Below are positions 41,560 to 51,041 of a stretch of DNA of 64,000 nt, in pieces. The position numbers and the translations under genes are program-made. Where the stretch lies: assembly GCF_007290395.2 (NCBI RefSeq), contig NZ_CP041656.2, positions 2,666,001 through 2,730,000 on the forward strand, given 5' to 3'. The notes beneath the pieces were generated by a model. The model was given only the letters and a program-made list of their open reading frames with translations. It ran no database searches and was not told where the DNA came from. This stretch comes from Bradyrhizobium cosmicum (lineage in GTDB: Bacteria; Pseudomonadota; Alphaproteobacteria; Rhizobiales; Xanthobacteraceae). Each line of letters begins with the position of its first letter. Position 1 is the first letter of the stretch.

Positions 41560-42777
41560 ATGATGGCTGCGGACAATCCGCGCGGCGCGATGTTTCGCGT
41601 CATCGTGCCGAACCAGCACAGCCGCGTCACCAATGCCGAGCTGTTCTTCGATCTCGTCTTCGTCTTCGCCGTCACGCAGGTGTCGCATACGCTGCTGCAC
41701 CATTTCACGCCGCTCGGCGCCGTGCATGTCACGGTGCTGTTTCTCGCGGTGTGGTGGGTGTGGGTCTACACCGCCTGGGTCACCAACTGGCTCGATCCCG
41801 ACCTGACGCCGGTCCGCATCCTGATCTTCCTGATGATGCTGGGCGGCCTCGTGCTGTCGACGACGATCCCGACCGCGTTCGAGGGGCGGGGCCTGTGGTT
41901 CGCGATCGCCTACGCCACGATGCAGGTCGGACGTACCGCGTTCTGGCTGCTTGCAACCCCGCGGCATCGGACGGCGGTTCGGCACAACGCGATCCGTATC
42001 CTGGTCTGGCTTTCCATATCTGCGGTGCTGTGGATTGCGGGCGGTGTCGTCGAGGGCGACACGCGGCTGTTTTTGTGGATCGTCGCGGTTGGCTGGGAGT
42101 ACATTGCGCCAGCGGTGCGGTTTTGGGTCCCGAAGCTCGGCTTCTCCTCGGTCGAGGCCTGGCGCGTGGAAGGCGGCCATATGGCCGAACGCTGTTCGCT
42201 GTTCGTCATCATCGCGCTCGGCGAGGCCGTCGTCGTCAATGGCGCGACCTTTGCCGAGCTGGAGTGGAATGCGGCGAACATGATCGCGTTTATCTCCGCG
42301 CTTATCGGCAGCATCGCGATGTGGTGGATCTACTTCCACAGAGGTGCCGAGGCGGGCGCCGAACTGATCTCGAAAAGCGTGGATTCGGGCCGGCTCGCTC
42401 GGCTCGCCTACACCTATTTGCATATGCCGATCATCGCCGGCATCATCCTCACCGCGGTGTCGGACGAACTGGTGTTGAAGCATCCAGCCGGGCATTCCGA
42501 TGTAAGGACCATCGTCAGCACCATCGGCGGGCCGCTGGTATTCCTGGTCGGCACCATCCTGTTCAAGCACGCGATTCGCGGTTTCCTCCAGCTCTCGCAC
42601 GGCATCGGCATCATTTTGTTGCTGGCGCTGTGTTGGTTCGCCGCCGATCTCTCGCCGCTCTGGCTGTCGGTCGCGACCACCGTGATCATGATCGTGGTCG
42701 CGGTGTGGGAATCGGTGTCGCTGGGGGCGGCGCCGGAGGAGGAGGCGCACGAGAGCGCGTCCGGCGGTAGTGCTTGA
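41560..42777 (+). CDS. Low temperature requirement protein A (LtrA) family membrane protein
   Basis: A 405-residue protein with about ten transmembrane helices. The conserved N-terminal motif ELFFDLVFVFAVTQVSHTLL and the mid-protein HMAERCSLFVIIALGEA identify the LtrA family. The molecular function is unknown. It follows BolA by 36 bases and may be co-transcribed. Confidence 0.88.
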   Translation: MMAADNPRGAMFRVIVPNQHSRVTNAELFFDLVFVFAVTQVSHTLLHHFTPLGAVHVTVLFLAVWWVWVYTAWVTNWLDPDLTPVRILIFLMMLGGLVLSTTIPTAFEGRGLWFAIAYATMQVGRTAFWLLATPRHRTAVRHNAIRILVWLSISAVLWIAGGVVEGDTRLFLWIVAVGWEYIAPAVRFWVPKLGFSSVEAWRVEGGHMAERCSLFVIIALGEAVVVNGATFAELEWNAANMIAFISALIGSIAMWWIYFHRGAEAGAELISKSVDSGRLARLAYTYLHMPIIAGIILTAVSDELVLKHPAGHSDVRTIVSTIGGPLVFLVGTILFKHAIRGFLQLSHGIGIILLLALCWFAADLSPLWLSVATTVIMIVVAVWESVSLGAAPEEEAHESASGGSA

Positions 42778-42784
42778 GCAAGCG

Positions 42785-42913
42785 CCTCGTCCTTCGAGAC
42801 GACCGCTCCGCGGTCTCCTCAGGATGAGGCTAAGCGGCATCGGTGGTCAATGAAACTGCTGCCGCGCACTCCGCTCCTGAGGAGCCTGCGAAGCGGGCGT
42901 CACGAAGGATGGG
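42785..42913. repeat. Intergenic inverted repeat (CCTCGTCCTTCGAGACG type)
   Basis: CCTCGTCCTTCGAGACG near 42786 and CGTCACGAAGGATGGG near 42898 are imperfect inverted copies, with inner CTCCTCAGGATGAGG / CTCCTGAGGAGCC. This pattern is common at 3' gene ends in Bradyrhizobium-type genomes. It lies between converging ltrA and egtD. Confidence 0.7.
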
Positions 42914-42934
42914 CCGCAAGCGACGGCTGGAGCG

Positions 42935-43906
42935 TTACTCCGCCACCTCAAGCGCATGCACCGAAAACATCTTCGCGGCATCCGTCCAGCTCTCGCGCAC
43001 CTTCCAGCCCGCACCTTGCGCTAGCGCGGCAAAACGCTCGAGGCTGTATTTGTAGCTGTTCTCGGTGTGAATGCTCTCGCCCGGGCGGAACGAGAAGCTG
43101 GTGCCGAGCAGCCGCACGGTCTGGTTCTTCTTGCTGATCAGGTGCATCTCGATGCGGTGCCGCTCGCGATTGTAGATCGCGCGATGGGTGAAGGCGGATA
43201 GATCGAAATTGCCGCCGAGCTCGCGGTTGATGCGCACCAGCACATTGAGATTGAAGCGCGCGGTGACGCCAGCCGCATCGTTGTAGGCGTCGTGGAGCAC
43301 ACGCTCGTCCTTCTCGAGGTCGGCGCCGATGATCATCTGAGCTCCCGCACCCAGAATCTCGCGTGCGCTCTTTAGGAAAGCTTGGGCCTGCTCCGGCTCG
43401 AAATTGCCGATGGTCGAGCCGGGGAAGAAGCCGACCTTGGGCATTGAAGCGACCGCCTTTGGCAGCTCGAACGGGGTGGTGAAATCGGCTGCCACCGGAT
43501 AGATGCCGAGCGACGGAAAGTCCCGCTTCAGGCCGTTGGCCTGCGCCTTCAAAAAATCGCCGGAGATGTCGACGGGCACATAGGCCGCGAACTTGCACTG
43601 GTTGAGCAGCAGGCGGACCTTCGTGGTCGCGCCCGCGCCGAACTCGACCAGCGCCGCATGCTCCGGAATGATCTTCGCGATCTCGCTGCCACGCTCCTTC
43701 AGGATCGATAGCTCGGTGCGGGTGGGATAATATTCCGGCAGGCGCGTGATCGCCTCGAACAGCTCCGAACCGGTCGCGTCGTAGAAATATTTCGGCGACA
43801 GCTTTTTCGGCTGCTGCGACAGGTCCTCGATGGCTTCGCGGGCGAAGGCGGTGGTCTGCTCGTCGGGAAGATGGGCTTCGGCCAAAGCGCTGGCGTGCAC
43901 ATTCAT
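42935..43906 (-). CDS. egtD: L-histidine N-alpha-methyltransferase (ergothioneine biosynthesis)
   Basis: A 323-residue SAM-dependent methyltransferase that trimethylates histidine to hercynine. It has the family start LSPKYFYDATGSELFEAITR, the SAM motif VEFGAGATTKV and FFPGSTIGNFEP. The ATG at 43906 follows AGGAG. It lies 51 bases after egtB on the same strand, so the pair forms an operon for the first steps of ergothioneine synthesis. Confidence 0.95.
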   Translation of the reverse strand: MNVHASALAEAHLPDEQTTAFAREAIEDLSQQPKKLSPKYFYDATGSELFEAITRLPEYYPTRTELSILKERGSEIAKIIPEHAALVEFGAGATTKVRLLLNQCKFAAYVPVDISGDFLKAQANGLKRDFPSLGIYPVAADFTTPFELPKAVASMPKVGFFPGSTIGNFEPEQAQAFLKSAREILGAGAQMIIGADLEKDERVLHDAYNDAAGVTARFNLNVLVRINRELGGNFDLSAFTHRAIYNRERHRIEMHLISKKNQTVRLLGTSFSFRPGESIHTENSYKYSLERFAALAQGAGWKVRESWTDAAKMFSVHALEVAE

Positions 43907-43957
43907 GATACTCTCCTGAACGCGCTGTCCGGCGCGCATTTGTCGTCGGATGTGAAT

Positions 43958-45205
43958 TTACTCGTAATCGGCGAGCCGCAATCCCGTGAACTGCCAGCGG
44001 TGGTGCGGATAGAAGAAGTTGCGATAGGTGATACGGCTGTGCCCTTCCGGGGTTGCGAGCGAGGAGCCGCGCAGCACCAGCTGGTTGACCATGAACTTGC
44101 CGTTGTATTCGCCGAGCGCGCCTTCGACCGCGCGATAGCCGGGGTAGGGTGAATAGGAGGAACGGGTCCACTGCCAGACGATGCCGAAGGCATCGTTGAG
44201 CGCGCCCGCGCGGGCCGCAACCTCCCATTCCATCTCGGTCGGCAGGTGCTTTCCGGCCCAGCGCGCAAACGCATCGGCCTCGTAGTAGCTGATGTGGCAG
44301 ACCGGGGCGTCGGGATCGATCGGCTTGAGCCCCGCCAGTGTCATCACCTGCCATTGACCGTCGACCTCGCGCCAATGGCCCGGAGCCTGCCAGTCTTCCT
44401 TGCTGGCGGAAGCAAAGCCGTCCATCAGCCACAGGGTCGCTTTCGCATAGCCGCCGTCGCGCATGAAGGCGAGCCATTCGGCGTTGGTGACGAGATTGCG
44501 GGCGATCTTGACCGGGCCGACCAAGGCGCGATGCGCCGGCTTCTCGTTGTCGAAATGGAAGCTGTCATCGACATGCCCGACGGTGTGAATGCCTTCGTTC
44601 AGAGACAACCAATTTTCGCCCGTCCGTGTCGCGGCCGGAAAGCGCCAGTTCGGATCGTAAGCCGGTGAGACCGGATTTTGTGCGAAGGCGTGCAGGATGT
44701 CGGTGAACATCAATTCCTGGTGCTGCTGCTCGTGGTTGAGCCCGACCTCGACCCGCGGCGCCAAGGCCTGAAGCTTGTCCTCGCCGGCCTCGCGGAAGAA
44801 TTTGACGACAGCCGCGTCGACATATTTTCGATAGGCGCCGACCTCGCCAGCACTCGGCCGGGTGATGTCGCCGCGATGCCCCCGTGCATGGCGCGGGCCG
44901 GCGCTGACGTAATAGGAATTGAACAGGAACGCGAAATCGGGATGGAAGGGCCGGTAGCCGGGCGCGTGCTCGCCGAGCAGGAACTGCTCCCAGAACCAGG
45001 TGGTGTGCGCCCGGTGCCATTTCGCCGGGCTTGCGTCCGGCATGGACTGGATCTGCTGGTCCTCGGGCGACAGGGGAGCGGCCCGCCGCTCGGTCTCGTT
45101 GCGGACGGTGAGAAATGCGTCTTCCAGCCGCTGGGCGAGGTTGCCCGGGGCGGAGGACGGTGACGAAATCGGGGAGGTGGCCGTAGCGGAGGCTTGTTTC
45201 GTCAC
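43958..45205 (-). CDS. egtB: Ergothioneine biosynthesis sulfoxide synthase EgtB
   Basis: A 415-residue non-haem iron enzyme that joins hercynine to a thiol (gamma-Glu-Cys or Cys) to make a sulfoxide. An N-terminal DinB-like domain has the iron ligands in AHTTWFWEQF and NHEQQHQELM (HxxxH). The C-terminal formylglycine-generating-enzyme-like domain ends FFYPHHRWQFTGLRLADYE. The GTG at 45205 is chosen because GGAG lies upstream; the frame extends to 45256. Neither egtC nor egtE is next to it. Confidence 0.94.
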   Translation of the reverse strand: MTKQASATATSPISSPSSAPGNLAQRLEDAFLTVRNETERRAAPLSPEDQQIQSMPDASPAKWHRAHTTWFWEQFLLGEHAPGYRPFHPDFAFLFNSYYVSAGPRHARGHRGDITRPSAGEVGAYRKYVDAAVVKFFREAGEDKLQALAPRVEVGLNHEQQHQELMFTDILHAFAQNPVSPAYDPNWRFPAATRTGENWLSLNEGIHTVGHVDDSFHFDNEKPAHRALVGPVKIARNLVTNAEWLAFMRDGGYAKATLWLMDGFASASKEDWQAPGHWREVDGQWQVMTLAGLKPIDPDAPVCHISYYEADAFARWAGKHLPTEMEWEVAARAGALNDAFGIVWQWTRSSYSPYPGYRAVEGALGEYNGKFMVNQLVLRGSSLATPEGHSRITYRNFFYPHHRWQFTGLRLADYE

Positions 45206-45390
45206 GTTTTTCTCCAGACAGGACAAGAGAACGTTGTTCGCGTTGCCCGGTTCCAAAACCGGGGTTTGTCCTAGATAGGGGCTCCGTTACGGTATGAAAG
45301 TCCTGCCCGGTGATGATATTCGTGCCATCATGTAATGGGCCCCATGCCCTCACGATCGGCTGCCGAGGGGCTGTTCGCCGGCATTTTACT

Positions 45391-45418
45391 TTGGATGCAC
45401 AACGGTTTGGGCTACATA
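45391..45418 (+). promoter_or_regulatory. Candidate promoter of grxD
   Basis: TTGGAT (45391-45396), 16 bases, TACATA (45413-45418), followed by TATAGG. It is an acceptable sigma-70-like pair about 75 bases before the glutaredoxin start. The local AT-rich patch stands out in a GC-rich region. Confidence 0.4.
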
Positions 45419-45496
45419 TATAGGCAGGTATCGGGTTAAATCGGCTGAGCCGGCCCGGAGTGATTGGTTAGGGCTCCGCCCCAGAAGGACATGGAT

Positions 45497-45823
<327 letters not shown>

Positions 45824-45826
45824 TGC

Positions 45827-46378
45827 GTGCCCGCGCTGACGCGCCGGTTCGGCGGCGCGCAGCTCGAGGTCATCGTTGCTGACATCACCACACTGAGCGT
45901 TGATGCCATCGTCAACGCAGCCAACACGTCGCTCCTTGGCGGGGGCGGCGTTGACGGCGCGATCCATCGGGCGGCCGGGCCGGACCTGGTGGCAGAATGC
46001 CGTACGCTCCACGGCTGCAAAACGGGCGACGCCAGGATCACCAAGGGTTATCGGCTCAAGGCCGCGCATGTGATCCACACCGTCGGACCGGTCTGGAATG
46101 GCGGCACGCTGGGCGAGGACGATCTGCTGGCCTCCTGCTATCGCCGCTCGATGGAGCTGTGCCGGGAGCACGAACTGACCTCGGTGGCATTCCCCGCGAT
46201 TTCGACCGGCGTTTTCCGTTTCCCCGCCGACCGGGCAGCCGATATCGCCGTTCACACGATGATTGAAGGGCTCCCGGCCGCGCCATCCGTTGCTCGCGTC
46301 GTGTTCTGCTGCTTTGCAGAGCCGAGCGCCAGGCTTCATGCCCAGGCGCTTGCGCGACACAGCGGCCCTTGTGCCTGA
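45827..46378 (+). CDS. Macrodomain protein, probable O-acetyl-ADP-ribose deacetylase
   Basis: A 183-residue MacroD/YmdB-type domain. The ligand-binding signature is [20 protein letters not shown] followed by AIHRAAG; HTVGPVW and ISTGVFRFP are in the expected places. It would hydrolyse O-acetyl-ADP-ribose or remove ADP-ribose from proteins or nucleic acids. It starts with a GTG 3 bases after the grxD stop, so it is very probably translated from the grxD transcript. Confidence 0.9.
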   Translation: MPALTRRFGGAQLEVIVADITTLSVDAIVNAANTSLLGGGGVDGAIHRAAGPDLVAECRTLHGCKTGDARITKGYRLKAAHVIHTVGPVWNGGTLGEDDLLASCYRRSMELCREHELTSVAFPAISTGVFRFPADRAADIAVHTMIEGLPAAPSVARVVFCCFAEPSARLHAQALARHSGPCA

Positions 46379-46423
46379 TGACGCCGTCAGTACACTCCGC
46401 CCGCCACGTTCCGGGGAGGGGCT

Positions 46424-47710
46424 ATGATTTCACGGTCTGGACTGCGCTCGTTCGTCTGCGGCACGCTGGTCGCGTTAGGTGCGGTCACGCTCGCGCGCGC
46501 TGAGGGCACCTACGAGATTCCGGCCGGCGCGCATTTCAATCCGGAGAAGCTCTCGAGGATCAGCGAGTTCTTCAAGAACGAGGTCGCGACCGGCAAGATC
46601 GCCGGCGCAACCGTGTTGATCAAGCAGCATGGCAAGCCGGTCTACCACGAAGCGTTCGGCGTGCAGGACGTGGCGAGCAAGGCGCCGATCACGGACAAGA
46701 CGATCTTCCGCTTGTTCTCGATGAGCAAGGCGATCACGTCCGTCGTCGCGGTGCAGTTGATCGAGGACGGCAAGATCAAGCTGGATGATCCCGTCTCGAA
46801 ATACATCCCGTCCTTCGCCAATGTGAAGGTCGGCGTCGAGAAGAAGGCCGACGACGGCACCAAGTCGCTCGAGCTCGTGCCGCCCACGCGGCCGATGACC
46901 GTGCTCGACCTGATGCGCCACACGTCCGGCGTCACCTATGGCTTCTATGGCGACAGCTTGGTGCGCAAGGCCTATCGCGACGCCAACATCTATGCCGGCG
47001 ATTTCGACCTTGCCGAGTTTGCTGAGCGGATCGCGAAACTGCCGCTGCACAATCAGCCGGGCGCGCTCTGGCAATACGGCCATTCCACCGACATCCTGGC
47101 GCGCGTGATGGAGGTCGCGACCAGCAAGCCGTTAATCGACATCATGCGGGAGAAGCTGTTGGGCCCGCTCGGCATGGTCGACACCGGGTTCTTCGTCACC
47201 GACCCCGAGAAGCAGAAGCTCCTGGCGCAGCCGGTGCCGAACGACAGTGATTTCCGGGTCGGCCGGATCAACGATCCGACCGTCGTCAAGAAGATCCAGT
47301 TCGCCAGCGGCGGCATGGTCACGACCATGGCGGACTATGAGCGCTTTGCGCAGATGCTGCTCAACGGCGGCAGCCTCGACGGCAAGACCATCCTCAAGCC
47401 CGACACCTTCAAGCTGATGGTGACCGACCAGGTCGGCCCGGGTTCCGGCGTCGATCGTGATTACTTCTACTTTCCTGGGGACGGTTTTGGCTTCGGCCTC
47501 GGGCTCGCGGTCCGCACCGATCCCGGCAATGCCAAACCGCCGCCGCCCGGCAATCTCGGCGAATTGAAGTGGGACGGCGCCTCCGGCTGCTATTTCGTGA
47601 TCGACCCCAAGCAGGACATGTTCTTTGTTCTGCTGGAGCAGACCCCGACCGAGCGCCAGCGCGTGCAGCGGACATTGAAGCAGTTGGTCTATGAAGCCAT
47701 GGAGAAGTGA
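46424..47710 (+). CDS. Serine hydrolase, class C beta-lactamase/esterase family, copy 1
   Basis: A 428-residue protein with a signal peptide (about residues 1-27, ending LARAEG). The beta-lactamase-related fold has SxxK in FSMSKAITS and a Tyr motif in YGHSTDI. Such periplasmic enzymes are esterases or DD-peptidase-like proteins. A closely similar gene follows with 20 bases of overlap, so they arose by tandem duplication. Confidence 0.88.
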   Translation: MISRSGLRSFVCGTLVALGAVTLARAEGTYEIPAGAHFNPEKLSRISEFFKNEVATGKIAGATVLIKQHGKPVYHEAFGVQDVASKAPITDKTIFRLFSMSKAITSVVAVQLIEDGKIKLDDPVSKYIPSFANVKVGVEKKADDGTKSLELVPPTRPMTVLDLMRHTSGVTYGFYGDSLVRKAYRDANIYAGDFDLAEFAERIAKLPLHNQPGALWQYGHSTDILARVMEVATSKPLIDIMREKLLGPLGMVDTGFFVTDPEKQKLLAQPVPNDSDFRVGRINDPTVVKKIQFASGGMVTTMADYERFAQMLLNGGSLDGKTILKPDTFKLMVTDQVGPGSGVDRDYFYFPGDGFGFGLGLAVRTDPGNAKPPPPGNLGELKWDGASGCYFVIDPKQDMFFVLLEQTPTERQRVQRTLKQLVYEAMEK

Positions 47711-48974
47711 TGCGTTCGGGCGCCGCGCTTTGATCGCGGCGCTCGTCCTTCTGTCCGGGGCCGTGGGCGCGACGGCGGGTCCGGATGGACGCGCAGCGCA
47801 CAGTTTCTCGCCCGAAGGCCTGGCAAAAATCTCCGACTACATCCGGAACGAGGTTGCGACTGGCAAGATCCCGGGTGCGATTCTGCTGCTGCAGCAGCAC
47901 GGCAAGCCGGTCTATTACCAGCAGTTCGGCGTCCGCGACGTCGTCACTGAAATTTCGATGAGCGCGGACACGATCTTCCGCCTCTACTCGATGTCGAAGC
48001 CGATCACGTCAGTCATGGCGATGATGCTGGTCGAGGGGGGCAGGCTTTCGCTCGACGATCCTGTCGCGAAATACATTCCGGCGTTTGCCGGGATGAAGGT
48101 CGGCGTCGAGAAGAAGGCCGAGGACGGCAAGGTTGCGCTGGTGCTGGAGCCGCTGGAGCGTCCGGTCACGATCAGGGATCTGCTGCGCCATACCGCGGGT
48201 TTGCCCTACGGCTATCAAGGCGGCGGCGCGGTGCGAGAGCTCTACGCCGCGGCTAACCTCTTCGACAGCGATCTCAGCAATGCCGATTTCGTGGCGAAGG
48301 TCGCCACGCTGCCGTTGGTCGAGCAGCCCGGCACGGTGTGGGACTACGGCCATTCAACCGACGTGCTCGGTCGTGTCGTCGAGGTGATCTCGGGAAAGAC
48401 GCTGCTGCAGTTCGAGAAGGAGCGGCTGCTCGATCCGCTTCACATGACCGAGACGGCGTTCTTCGTTGCCGATCCCGCCAAATTCCCGCGTATCGCCGAG
48501 CCGATGCCGGCCGACCGCAACATCAATCCGACGACGCAGCTGCGCGATATCAGGCGGCCGGTGGCATGGGAATCGGGTGGCGCCGGCATGGTCGGCACAA
48601 TCGGCGACTATGCCCGCTTCACGCAGATGCTGTTGAACGGCGGCAGCTACGAGGGGCGGCGCTATCTCAAGCCCGAGACCATCGCGCTGATGGCGTCGGA
48701 CCACGTCGGCCCCGAGACCGGGATCGCGCGCGACCAGAATTACTATCCGGGCGGGAGTTCCGGTTTCGGCCTCGGCTTCGCCGTCCGCACCTCGGTGCCG
48801 TCAGGCACGTCGTGGCCGCTCGGCGAATATCGCTGGGACGGCGTCGGCGGCACCTTCTTCTTCATCGATCCCGAAGACGATGTGTTCGGGATCTTCATGG
48901 TGCAGACACCGTCGCAGCGCGGCCGGATTCAGCTGGCGTTGAAGACGCTGATCTATCAGGCGATGGGGCGCTGA
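47691..48974 (+). CDS. Serine hydrolase, class C beta-lactamase/esterase family, copy 2
   Basis: A 427-residue paralogue of the preceding gene. SxxK is in YSMSKPITS and the Tyr motif in YGHSTDV. Shared stretches include VATGKIPGA / VATGKIAGA and MKVGVEKKAEDG / VKVGVEKKADDG. The N-terminus (RRALIAALVLLSGAVGATAG) is a signal peptide. The start ATG at 47691 lies inside the end of the first gene, so translation is coupled; an alternative start inside the signal region cannot be ruled out. Confidence 0.86.
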   Translation: MKPWRSDAFGRRALIAALVLLSGAVGATAGPDGRAAHSFSPEGLAKISDYIRNEVATGKIPGAILLLQQHGKPVYYQQFGVRDVVTEISMSADTIFRLYSMSKPITSVMAMMLVEGGRLSLDDPVAKYIPAFAGMKVGVEKKAEDGKVALVLEPLERPVTIRDLLRHTAGLPYGYQGGGAVRELYAAANLFDSDLSNADFVAKVATLPLVEQPGTVWDYGHSTDVLGRVVEVISGKTLLQFEKERLLDPLHMTETAFFVADPAKFPRIAEPMPADRNINPTTQLRDIRRPVAWESGGAGMVGTIGDYARFTQMLLNGGSYEGRRYLKPETIALMASDHVGPETGIARDQNYYPGGSSGFGLGFAVRTSVPSGTSWPLGEYRWDGVGGTFFFIDPEDDVFGIFMVQTPSQRGRIQLALKTLIYQAMGR

Positions 48975-48979
48975 CGTTT

Positions 48980-49067
48980 CGTAGCCGGGATGGAGCGCAG
49001 CGCAATCCGGGAATATCTTTCCGCGACGCGAGAACCCCGAATTTCGCTGCGCTCCATCCGGGCTACA
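48980..49067. repeat. Intergenic inverted repeat, CCCGGATGGAGCG family, copy 2
   Basis: The arms are gtagccgggatggagcgcag and (inverted) ctgcgctccatccgggctac, with a less conserved centre. It lies between the converging serine hydrolase and threonine aldolase genes. Confidence 0.9.
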
Positions 49068-49070
49068 GGA

Positions 49071-50138
49071 TCATGCTCCGCGAACGATCTCTCTGATGTA
49101 GCCGATCGTTTCCTCAACCTGGGCCGCATTGACGTCGAGATGGGTGCAGGCACGAATGCGGCCGTCCATCATCGCGAGCGTCACGCCACGCTGGCGCAGT
49201 GCGGCGACCATCTTGTCGCCGGGGATGCCGGCGCCATCGGGCTTGAAGAACACGAGATTGGTCTCGGGCTCCTGCACCTCGATGCCTGCGATCTGCGACA
49301 GACCGCGGGCGAGCGCGCGCGCATTGGCGTGATCATCGGCGAGACGGTCGACGTGATGGTCGAGCGCGTAGATGCAGGCGGCCGCGCAGATTCCGGCCTG
49401 CCGCATCGAACCGCCGAGACGCTGCTTCCACTGCCAGACCGCGTCGATGAAGGCGCGCGAGCCTGCGAGCACGCCGCCGATCGGGGCGCCGAGGCCCTTG
49501 GAGAAATCGATCCAGGCCGAATCCCACCCCGCCGTCATGTCGCGCGGAGAGATGCCGCTCGCCACCGTGGCATTGAGCAGGCGCGCGCCGTCCATGTGGG
49601 TGACGAGGCCGTGCTGCTTGGCGATGGCGACGATCTCGTCGAGTGCCGCCTTCTTCCAGATCGTGCCGCCGCCGATATTGGCGGTCTGCTCGACGCTGAC
49701 GACGGTCTGCGGCGGCTGATAGCGCGTGCGCGGATGCAGCGCCTTGCGGAACGTCTCCGGCGTGAACTGGCCGTCGGCGCCCTTCAACTGCGTCACCTGA
49801 AAGCCGCCGATCGCGGCATGCGCGCCGCCTTCGCGGGCGATGATGTGCGCGCTCTCATGCGCCAGGATCTCGTCGCCGGGGCGGCAATGCACCAGCGTCG
49901 CGGTGACGTTGCACATCGTGCCCGACGGCATGTAGACCGCAGCCTCCTTGCCGAGCAGCTCGGCGACGCGTTCGCACAGCGCATTGACGGTCGGATCGTC
50001 GCCGACCTGCTCGTCGCCGACCTCGGCACGCGCCATCGCCTCGCGCATCGCAGCCGTCGGCTTGGTCTGCGTGTCCGACAGCAGATTGATGCGCACCGGC
50101 GGCGCCTTGGGATCGATCGGGGGAGGGGTGTAGAGCAT
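49071..50138 (-). CDS. Low-specificity L-threonine aldolase (PLP-dependent)
   Basis: A 355-residue fold-type I PLP enzyme that cleaves threonine/allo-threonine to glycine and acetaldehyde. The start MLYTPPPIDPKAPPVRINLL is followed by SDTQTKPTAAMREAM; the PLP Lys is in DFSKGLGAPIGG, and the cofactor contacts are in YMPSGTMCNV and HMDGARLLNA. AGGAGG precedes the ATG at 50138. Glycine produced here could feed the glycine cleavage system at the window's left end, though the genes are far apart. Confidence 0.9.
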   Translation of the reverse strand: MLYTPPPIDPKAPPVRINLLSDTQTKPTAAMREAMARAEVGDEQVGDDPTVNALCERVAELLGKEAAVYMPSGTMCNVTATLVHCRPGDEILAHESAHIIAREGGAHAAIGGFQVTQLKGADGQFTPETFRKALHPRTRYQPPQTVVSVEQTANIGGGTIWKKAALDEIVAIAKQHGLVTHMDGARLLNATVASGISPRDMTAGWDSAWIDFSKGLGAPIGGVLAGSRAFIDAVWQWKQRLGGSMRQAGICAAACIYALDHHVDRLADDHANARALARGLSQIAGIEVQEPETNLVFFKPDGAGIPGDKMVAALRQRGVTLAMMDGRIRACTHLDVNAAQVEETIGYIREIVRGA

Positions 50139-50183
50139 GAGACGCCTCCTATCGGCGGGGACGGCCACTGACGTGGCTCTCAA

Positions 50184-50213
50184 GAAAAAAGGCCCCGGCG
50201 AACCGGGGCCTTT
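50184..50213 (-). terminator. Rho-independent terminator of rpsD
   Basis: On the minus strand AAAGGCCCCGG pairs with CCGGGGCCTTT around a short TTCG loop, followed by TTTTTTCTTG. It begins 14 bases after the rpsD stop. Confidence 0.93.
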
Positions 50214-50226
50214 CGATCATCAGATT

Positions 50227-50844
50227 TTAGCGCGAATAGAATTCGACGACCAGATGAGGCTCCATCTGTACCGGGAACGGCACGTCGGAGAGAGCGGGGA
50301 TGCGGATGTATTTCGCGGTCATCTTGCCATGGTCGACTTCGAGATAGTCGGGGGTGTCACGCTCGGGAAGCTGACTGGCCTCGAGGACGTGAGCGAGCTG
50401 CTTGGAGGCTTCCTTGACCTCGATCACGTCGCCGACCTTGAGCTGGTAGCTCGAGATGTTGACCTTGCGGCCATTCACCTTGATGTGGCCGTGGTTGATG
50501 AACTGGCGCGCGGCGAAGATCGTCGAGACGAACTTGGCACGGTACACGACCGCGTCGAGACGACGCTCGAGCAGGCCGATCAGGTTCTCGCCGGTGTCAC
50601 CCTTGAGGCGGCTCGCCTCGACATAGATGCCATGGAATTGGCGCTCGGAAATGTTGGCGTAATAGCCCTTCAGCTTCTGCTTGGCACGCAGCTGCACGCC
50701 GAAGTCCGAGAGCTTGCCCTTGCGGCGCTGGCCGTGCTGGCCGGGGCCGTATTCGCGGCGGTTCACGGGGCTCTTCGGGCGGCCCCAGATGTTCTGGCCC
50801 ATACGGCGATCGAGTTTGTACTTCGCCTCACTGCGCTTAGTCAT
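50227..50844 (-). CDS. rpsD: 30S ribosomal protein S4
   Basis: A 205-residue S4 ([20 protein letters not shown]). It lacks the N-terminal zinc-binding Cys set, like many alphaproteobacterial S4 proteins. The S4 RNA-binding domain (about 95-155) contains [18 protein letters not shown]4 nucleates 30S assembly and in several bacteria represses its own mRNA. It is monocistronic, with a clear terminator and a strong promoter about 150 bases upstream. Confidence 0.97.
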   Translation of the reverse strand: MTKRSEAKYKLDRRMGQNIWGRPKSPVNRREYGPGQHGQRRKGKLSDFGVQLRAKQKLKGYYANISERQFHGIYVEASRLKGDTGENLIGLLERRLDAVVYRAKFVSTIFAARQFINHGHIKVNGRKVNISSYQLKVGDVIEVKEASKQLAHVLEASQLPERDTPDYLEVDHGKMTAKYIRIPALSDVPFPVQMEPHLVVEFYSR

Positions 50845-50952
50845 CGCGTCCTCTTCAGGTACATGGTTTGAGGAAACGCGCCCTCCTGTGTGACGGGCTA
50901 GCCCGGCACTGACAGGTCCGATCCCCAAAGCATAGGAGGCAGGACCACGGGT

Positions 50953-50986
50953 CGCGAAACGCTTCGCGGGCCGAAATCGGCCCGCG
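50953..50986 (-). promoter_or_regulatory. Alternative hairpins in the rpsD leader
   Basis: A perfect hairpin CGCGGGCCGA / TCGGCCCGCG (50965-50986) lies at the very start of the predicted rpsD transcript. A second stem CGCGAA / TTCGCG (50953-50968) uses part of the same bases, so the two are mutually exclusive. This may be an S4-responsive leader, or the first hairpin may be a terminator of the upstream gene. Confidence 0.45.
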
Positions 50987-50996
50987 AGCAGGCGGC

Positions 50997-51025
50997 TTTT
51001 AGGTGAGTTTGGGGTTCGCTGTCAA
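50997..51025 (-). promoter_or_regulatory. Sigma-70 promoter of rpsD
   Basis: On the minus strand TTGACA (51025-51020), 17 bases, then CTAAAA (51002-50997). The -35 is perfect and the spacing ideal. The start would be near 50990, giving a leader of about 145 bases. Confidence 0.65.
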
Positions 51026-51041
51026 TGTGAATAGGCCGGAA

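Noticed and set aside
41098..42840. 580-residue open frame antisense to bolA and ltrA
   Set aside because: It covers two well-recognised genes on the other strand and has only low-complexity charged sequence.
50965..50986. Terminator of the E2-like gene
   Set aside because: The stem is strong but no U-tract follows on either strand, and the rpsD promoter lies just upstream, so a leader structure is the better reading; kept only as an alternative.
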